Below are positions 61,109 through 64,000 of a stretch of DNA of 64,000 bases, one piece after another; positions within the stretch are counted from its first letter, which is position 1, and each line of letters begins with the position of its first letter. The DNA is from Rhizomicrobium sp. (GTDB taxonomy: Bacteria; Pseudomonadota; Alphaproteobacteria; Micropepsales; Micropepsaceae). The notes under the pieces were generated by a model, which was not told the origin of the DNA, did not search any database, and saw nothing but the letters and a program-made list of their open reading frames with translations. The position numbers were made by a program, and so were the translations under genes. The stretch spans positions 4,254,756-4,318,755 of the forward strand of contig JBBCGJ010000001.1 of NCBI GenBank assembly GCA_037200985.1, given 5' to 3'.

Positions 61109-62071
61109 TCAGGGGACCAGGATTGCGTTGAACGATTTGTCGAAAGCCGTCGCCACATCCGGCGCGCCGCTGATCGCGCCCGCGGCGCGATAGATGGCGA
61201 TGCCGTTGGCGAGCGAGCCGATCACCTTCTGGTCGATCGGCACGGTCACATAATTCTGCCGGGCGATCACGGCCTGTGCGACGGCAAGCGGCAGGCCCGT
61301 CTCCTTCGACCAGGCGAGGGCGAATTCGCCCTTGTGCGCCACGATCCATTGCCGCGCCTTCGCCAGCCGCTTGAGGAAATCCGCGAGCGCGGCGCGCTTC
61401 GTGTTGATAGCGTTCTGGCTCGCCGCCTGGAAGCCATAGCCCGGCAGCAACCCGTTCCCGTTCGCCACCACGCGCGCCTTGTCCTGCGTGACCGCGAGCG
61501 CGACATAGGGATCCCAGGTCGCCCAGGCTTCGATCGAACCGCTTTCCAGCGCGGCCTTCGCGCTGCCGGGGTCGAGAAACACGAGCGTCACGTCCTGCGG
61601 CGTCAGTCTGGCCTGCGCCAGCGCTTTCAGCAGCAGATAATGCCCGATCGAGCCGCGCGTGGTTCCGACGATATGGCCCTTCAGATCGGCGGCGCGGCGG
61701 ATCGGCGAGCTCGGCAGCGCCACGATCGCCACGCTGTCATGCACGTCGCCGTGATAGACCGAGACGACCTTGATCGGCGCGCCGGCCGCGAAGGCGAACA
61801 GGAACGGCCCGTCCCCGACGCCGCCGGTGTCGATGGCGCCCGCGTTCAGGGCTTCCAGCAGCGGCTGGGCCGCCGCGAACACGTCCCATTCGATGCGATA
61901 GGGCAGGTCCTTCAGGACCCCGGCCGCCGCCATCACCGCCTGCGTGCTGCCTTTTTGGTCGCCAACCTTGAGGACGATGCCGCTTTCGGCATGCGCCAGC
62001 GCCGGAAGGGCGGCCAGGAAAGCCCATGCCAGGAGAGAAGCGCGGAAGAGCTTTGCCATATCGATCACCAT
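61109..62071 (-). CDS. ABC transporter substrate-binding protein, SsuA type
   Basis: A 320-residue periplasmic binding protein with a signal peptide (LLAWAFLAALPALAHAES). The SsuA-like fold shows LKVGDQKGSTQAVMAAAG, WDVFAAAQPLLEALNAGAID, VGDGPFLFAFAAGAPIKV and GSIEAWATWDPYVALA, all typical of aliphatic-sulfonate binding proteins. It supplies the permease/ATPase encoded convergently. An internal ATG at 62059 (MAKLFRASLL) is an alternative start. The divergent LysR gene lies 61 bases away, and the shared region holds a predicted binding site. Confidence 0.93.
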   Translation of the reverse strand: MVIDMAKLFRASLLAWAFLAALPALAHAESGIVLKVGDQKGSTQAVMAAAGVLKDLPYRIEWDVFAAAQPLLEALNAGAIDTGGVGDGPFLFAFAAGAPIKVVSVYHGDVHDSVAIVALPSSPIRRAADLKGHIVGTTRGSIGHYLLLKALAQARLTPQDVTLVFLDPGSAKAALESGSIEAWATWDPYVALAVTQDKARVVANGNGLLPGYGFQAASQNAINTKRAALADFLKRLAKARQWIVAHKGEFALAWSKETGLPLAVAQAVIARQNYVTVPIDQKVIGSLANGIAIYRAAGAISGAPDVATAFDKSFNAILVP

Positions 62072-62092
62072 ACACTATTAAACCACTAGAGA
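62072..62092. promoter_or_regulatory. Candidate LysR binding site in the ssuA-like/lysR divergent region
   Basis: On the minus strand the sequence begins ATCTCTAGTGG and continues TTTAATAGTG. Aligned to the palindrome at 59438-59458, 15 of 21 positions agree. It touches the ATG of the binding-protein gene, so occupancy would control it directly. Confidence 0.45.
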
Positions 62093-62132
62093 TTAAGATA
62101 TAAGTCCCCCTCTCGCAAGCGAAGTAAGCCTC

Positions 62133-62981
62133 ATGGTCACCAATCTGCCGACAGAACTTTTGCGGAGCTTCGCCGCCATCGTCGACACCGGCTCGATGGC
62201 GAAGGCGACGGAGCGCGTCTTCGTCACGCAGTCGGCGCTCAGCCTGCAGATCAAGCGTCTCGAGGAACTCCTGCAGCGGCCGCTGTTCCTGCGCGAGGGC
62301 GCCCGCAAGCTCGTCCTGACGCCGGCGGGCACCGAGTTGCTCGCCTATGCGCGGCAGATCCTCGACATCAACGATCAGGCGGTGGTGTCGCTGCGGGGCG
62401 AAGCCGTGCACGGTCCGGTCCGCGTCGGCATGGTGCAGGATTTCGCGGAAGTGCTTCTCTCCGGCGTCCTCCGGCAATTCACCCTGCTTCATCCCGAGGC
62501 GCAGCTCGAAGTTCGCGCCGCCGGCACGGCCGAGCTGCAGGAGCATTTGCGGGAGGGCAGGCTCGACGTCGCGTTGTGCGTTTCGCCGATCGAGGAGCGC
62601 GAAGTCATCCGGCGTGCCCGGACGCTGTGGATCGGCGATCCCGAGCTCTCCAAGCAGGACGTCCTACCGCTCGCCGTCCTCACCGAACCTTGCGCCTTCC
62701 GCAACATCGCATTGAAGACGCTCGAGAAGGCGGACATCCCCTATCGAATCGTGGTGCAGACGCCGCATCTGACCGGCTTGCGCGCGGCCGTCGCGGGCGG
62801 TCTCGGCATAACCTGCCGGACCTCGCTCTTCACCGGCGGCGCCGGCCTGGGCGAGATCGAATCCAACCGGCTGCCGTCTCTTCCCGAAATCGCCTATGCC
62901 CTCTACGCCCGCAATGCGGAGAGCCCCTCGATCGCACGTCTGGGGGCCTTGGTGCGCAAGGCGGTCGAAGACCTGCCTTAG
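62133..62981 (+). CDS. LysR family transcriptional regulator
   Basis: A 282-residue LysR protein. The N-terminal winged helix is ELLRSFAAIVDTGSMAKATE, RVFVTQSALSLQIKRLEEL; the effector-binding domain starts near residue 90 (VRVGMVQDFAEVLLSGVLRQ) and continues with LREGRLDVALCVSP. It is divergent from the ssuA-like gene and convergent, with a 4-base overlap, with the flavin monooxygenase. It is the natural regulator of the surrounding organosulfur-type genes; its inducer or co-repressor is unknown. Confidence 0.92.
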   Translation: MVTNLPTELLRSFAAIVDTGSMAKATERVFVTQSALSLQIKRLEELLQRPLFLREGARKLVLTPAGTELLAYARQILDINDQAVVSLRGEAVHGPVRVGMVQDFAEVLLSGVLRQFTLLHPEAQLEVRAAGTAELQEHLREGRLDVALCVSPIEEREVIRRARTLWIGDPELSKQDVLPLAVLTEPCAFRNIALKTLEKADIPYRIVVQTPHLTGLRAAVAGGLGITCRTSLFTGGAGLGEIESNRLPSLPEIAYALYARNAESPSIARLGALVRKAVEDLP

Positions 62982-64000
62982 CCGGCCTTTTTCAGCGCCT
63001 CGCGCTCGCGCACCAGCTTGCGCACGACCGGAATGAGGTTCGTGCCGTAATCGACCGCATCGTCATAAGGATCGAAGCCGCGGATGAGGAAGGTGGTGAC
63101 GCCGAGATCGTAATATTCGAGCAGCGCCTCGGCCACCTGTTCCGGCGTGCCGACCAGCGACGTCGAATTGCCTTGTGCGCCGGTCAGCGCCGCAACGCCC
63201 GTCCACAGCCGCTTGTCGAGACGGCTGCCCTGCGAGGCGGCGGCCAAAAGCCGCTTGGAGCCTTCGTTCGCCGGACGGTGGCCCGAGATCGGCAGGCCGC
63301 GCGCGGCGCGGATGTCCCTCACCTGTTCGAGGATGCGGTCCGCGCGCGCCCAGGCCGCTTCTTCCGTGGCGGCGAGGATCGGACGCAGCGACAGGCTGAA
63401 CCGCGGATTGCGGCCATGCGGCGCCGCCGCCGCGCGCACCCGCGCGATGGTCTCGCGCACCTGGGCCTGGGTCTCGCCCCACAGCGCATAGACGTCGGCA
63501 TGCTTGCCGGCGACCGGGATCGCGGCCTCCGACGAGCCGCCGAAATAGACCGGGATGTGCGGTGTCTGCACATTCTTGACGGACGAGAAGGCGCCTTCGA
63601 CCTGATAGAACTTGCCGCGATAGTCGAACGGCTTGTCGCTCGTCCATTCCAGCCGCACGATGTCGAGATATTCCGAGGTGCGGGCATAGCGCTCGTCCTT
63701 GGTCGTGTGGTCGCCGTCGCGCGCCATCTCCGCATCGTCGCCGCCGGTGATGATGTGCACGGCTGCGCGTCCCTTGCTGAGCTGGTCCAGCGTCGCGAAT
63801 TGCCGCGCCGCGATGGTCGGCGCGGTGAAGCCGGGGCGGTGTGCGATCATCAGGCCCAGGCGCGAGGTGACCGAGGCGGCGTGGGCGCCGACCAGGATGC
63901 TTTCCGGCGACGAGGATCCGAACGCGACCAGGACGCGGTCGAAGCCGCCTTCCTCATGCGCCCGCGCGACCTTCTCGATGTAATCGAGCTGGATTGTCGG
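62978..64000 (-). CDS. LLM-class flavin-dependent monooxygenase, SsuD-like (5' end outside window)
   Basis: About 341 C-terminal residues lie in the window; the frame stays open to the right edge. The TIM-barrel luciferase-like pattern is clear: GGFDRVLVAFGSSSPESIL, TSRLGLMIAHRPGFTAPTIA, ARQFATLDQLSKGRAAVHII, TGGDDAEMARDGD and YRGKFYQVEGAFSSVKNVQ, ending with LVGTPEQVAEALLEYYDLG. This is the FMNH2-dependent alkanesulfonate monooxygenase branch, which releases sulfite from sulfonates. Next to an SsuABC-type importer a desulfonation role is likely, though many relatives act on other sulfur compounds. Only a few residues are missing. Confidence 0.92.
   Translation of the reverse strand, partial: PTIQLDYIEKVARAHEEGGFDRVLVAFGSSSPESILVGAHAASVTSRLGLMIAHRPGFTAPTIAARQFATLDQLSKGRAAVHIITGGDDAEMARDGDHTTKDERYARTSEYLDIVRLEWTSDKPFDYRGKFYQVEGAFSSVKNVQTPHIPVYFGGSSEAAIPVAGKHADVYALWGETQAQVRETIARVRAAAAPHGRNPRFSLSLRPILAATEEAAWARADRILEQVRDIRAARGLPISGHRPANEGSKRLLAAASQGSRLDKRLWTGVAALTGAQGNSTSLVGTPEQVAEALLEYYDLGVTTFLIRGFDPYDDAVDYGTNLIPVVRKLVREREALKKAG

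Noticed and set aside
1..64000. CRISPR array, rRNA operon, phage genes or toxin-antitoxin pairs
   Set aside because: I found no regularly spaced repeats, rRNA-like sequence, phage structural genes or paired small toxin genes.

Overview
The window is high-GC DNA with dense gene packing, many ATGA and TGATG overlaps, several GTG/TTG starts, four TonB-dependent receptors, a FecI/FecR-type signalling pair, and GMC dehydrogenases with Tat-signal small subunits. This points to an oligotrophic, TonB-rich alphaproteobacterium (Caulobacter, Sphingomonas or Rhizomicrobium-like). The genus cannot be fixed from the sequence alone. There is no rRNA operon, complete tRNA, CRISPR array or transposase. Both ends cut genes: pepN at the left and a flavin monooxygenase at the right.

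Region 1 (1-17730) looks like a peptide-scavenging locus: aminopeptidase N, an amidase, a class III aminotransferase, a VOC protein, a TetR regulator, a siderophore-type TonB receptor, an SDR, an AmpG-like permease, a class I amidotransferase-like hydrolase, an S9 peptidase, a tandem DUF3892 protein, a dipeptide epimerase, a beta-lactamase-fold serine hydrolase and alanine dehydrogenase. Together they could import small peptides containing D-residues, cleave them, epimerise them and deaminate the alanine. Three near-palindromic sites with half-site GTTTATTT lie before the receptor, the SDR and the permease and suggest a shared regulator. The region ends at the 3' half of a tRNA-Val(GAC) gene (18011-18055), which looks like an attachment-site scar, so this locus may be a genomic island.

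Region 2 (18056-26336) holds AraC and GntR regulators, an acryloyl-CoA reductase/acyl-CoA synthetase pair (C3 acid assimilation), a DUF6165 protein, thioredoxin reductase and an MFS transporter.

Region 3 (about 26.3-52.1 kb) is the most unusual part. It has two GMC dehydrogenase modules (one with its own cytochrome c), an amidohydrolase, a TPR-glycosyltransferase-like protein, two NTF2-like secreted paralogs, a periplasmic redoxin, a ScsB/DsbD-like reductase, an ECF sigma/FecR pair, two giant TonB receptors that share about 2 kb of almost identical DNA, two secreted DUF336 (GlcG/HbpS-like) proteins and two D-2-hydroxyacid dehydrogenases. The decamer TTCACGGAAA occurs upstream of both receptors, the sigma gene, one NTF2 gene and the MFS gene, in the right orientation each time. 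I infer one cell-surface-signalling regulon that combines outer-membrane uptake with periplasmic oxidation.

Region 4 (52.2-64.0 kb) holds a further TonB receptor with an alpha/beta hydrolase, a frameshifted SDR, and an organosulfur-type module: a peroxiredoxin-like protein, an AprA/AprB-like flavoprotein-ferredoxin pair, an SsuABC-type transporter, a LysR regulator and an SsuD-like flavin monooxygenase. Two related A/T-rich dyads lie before the transporter operon and in the LysR/binding-protein divergent promoter.
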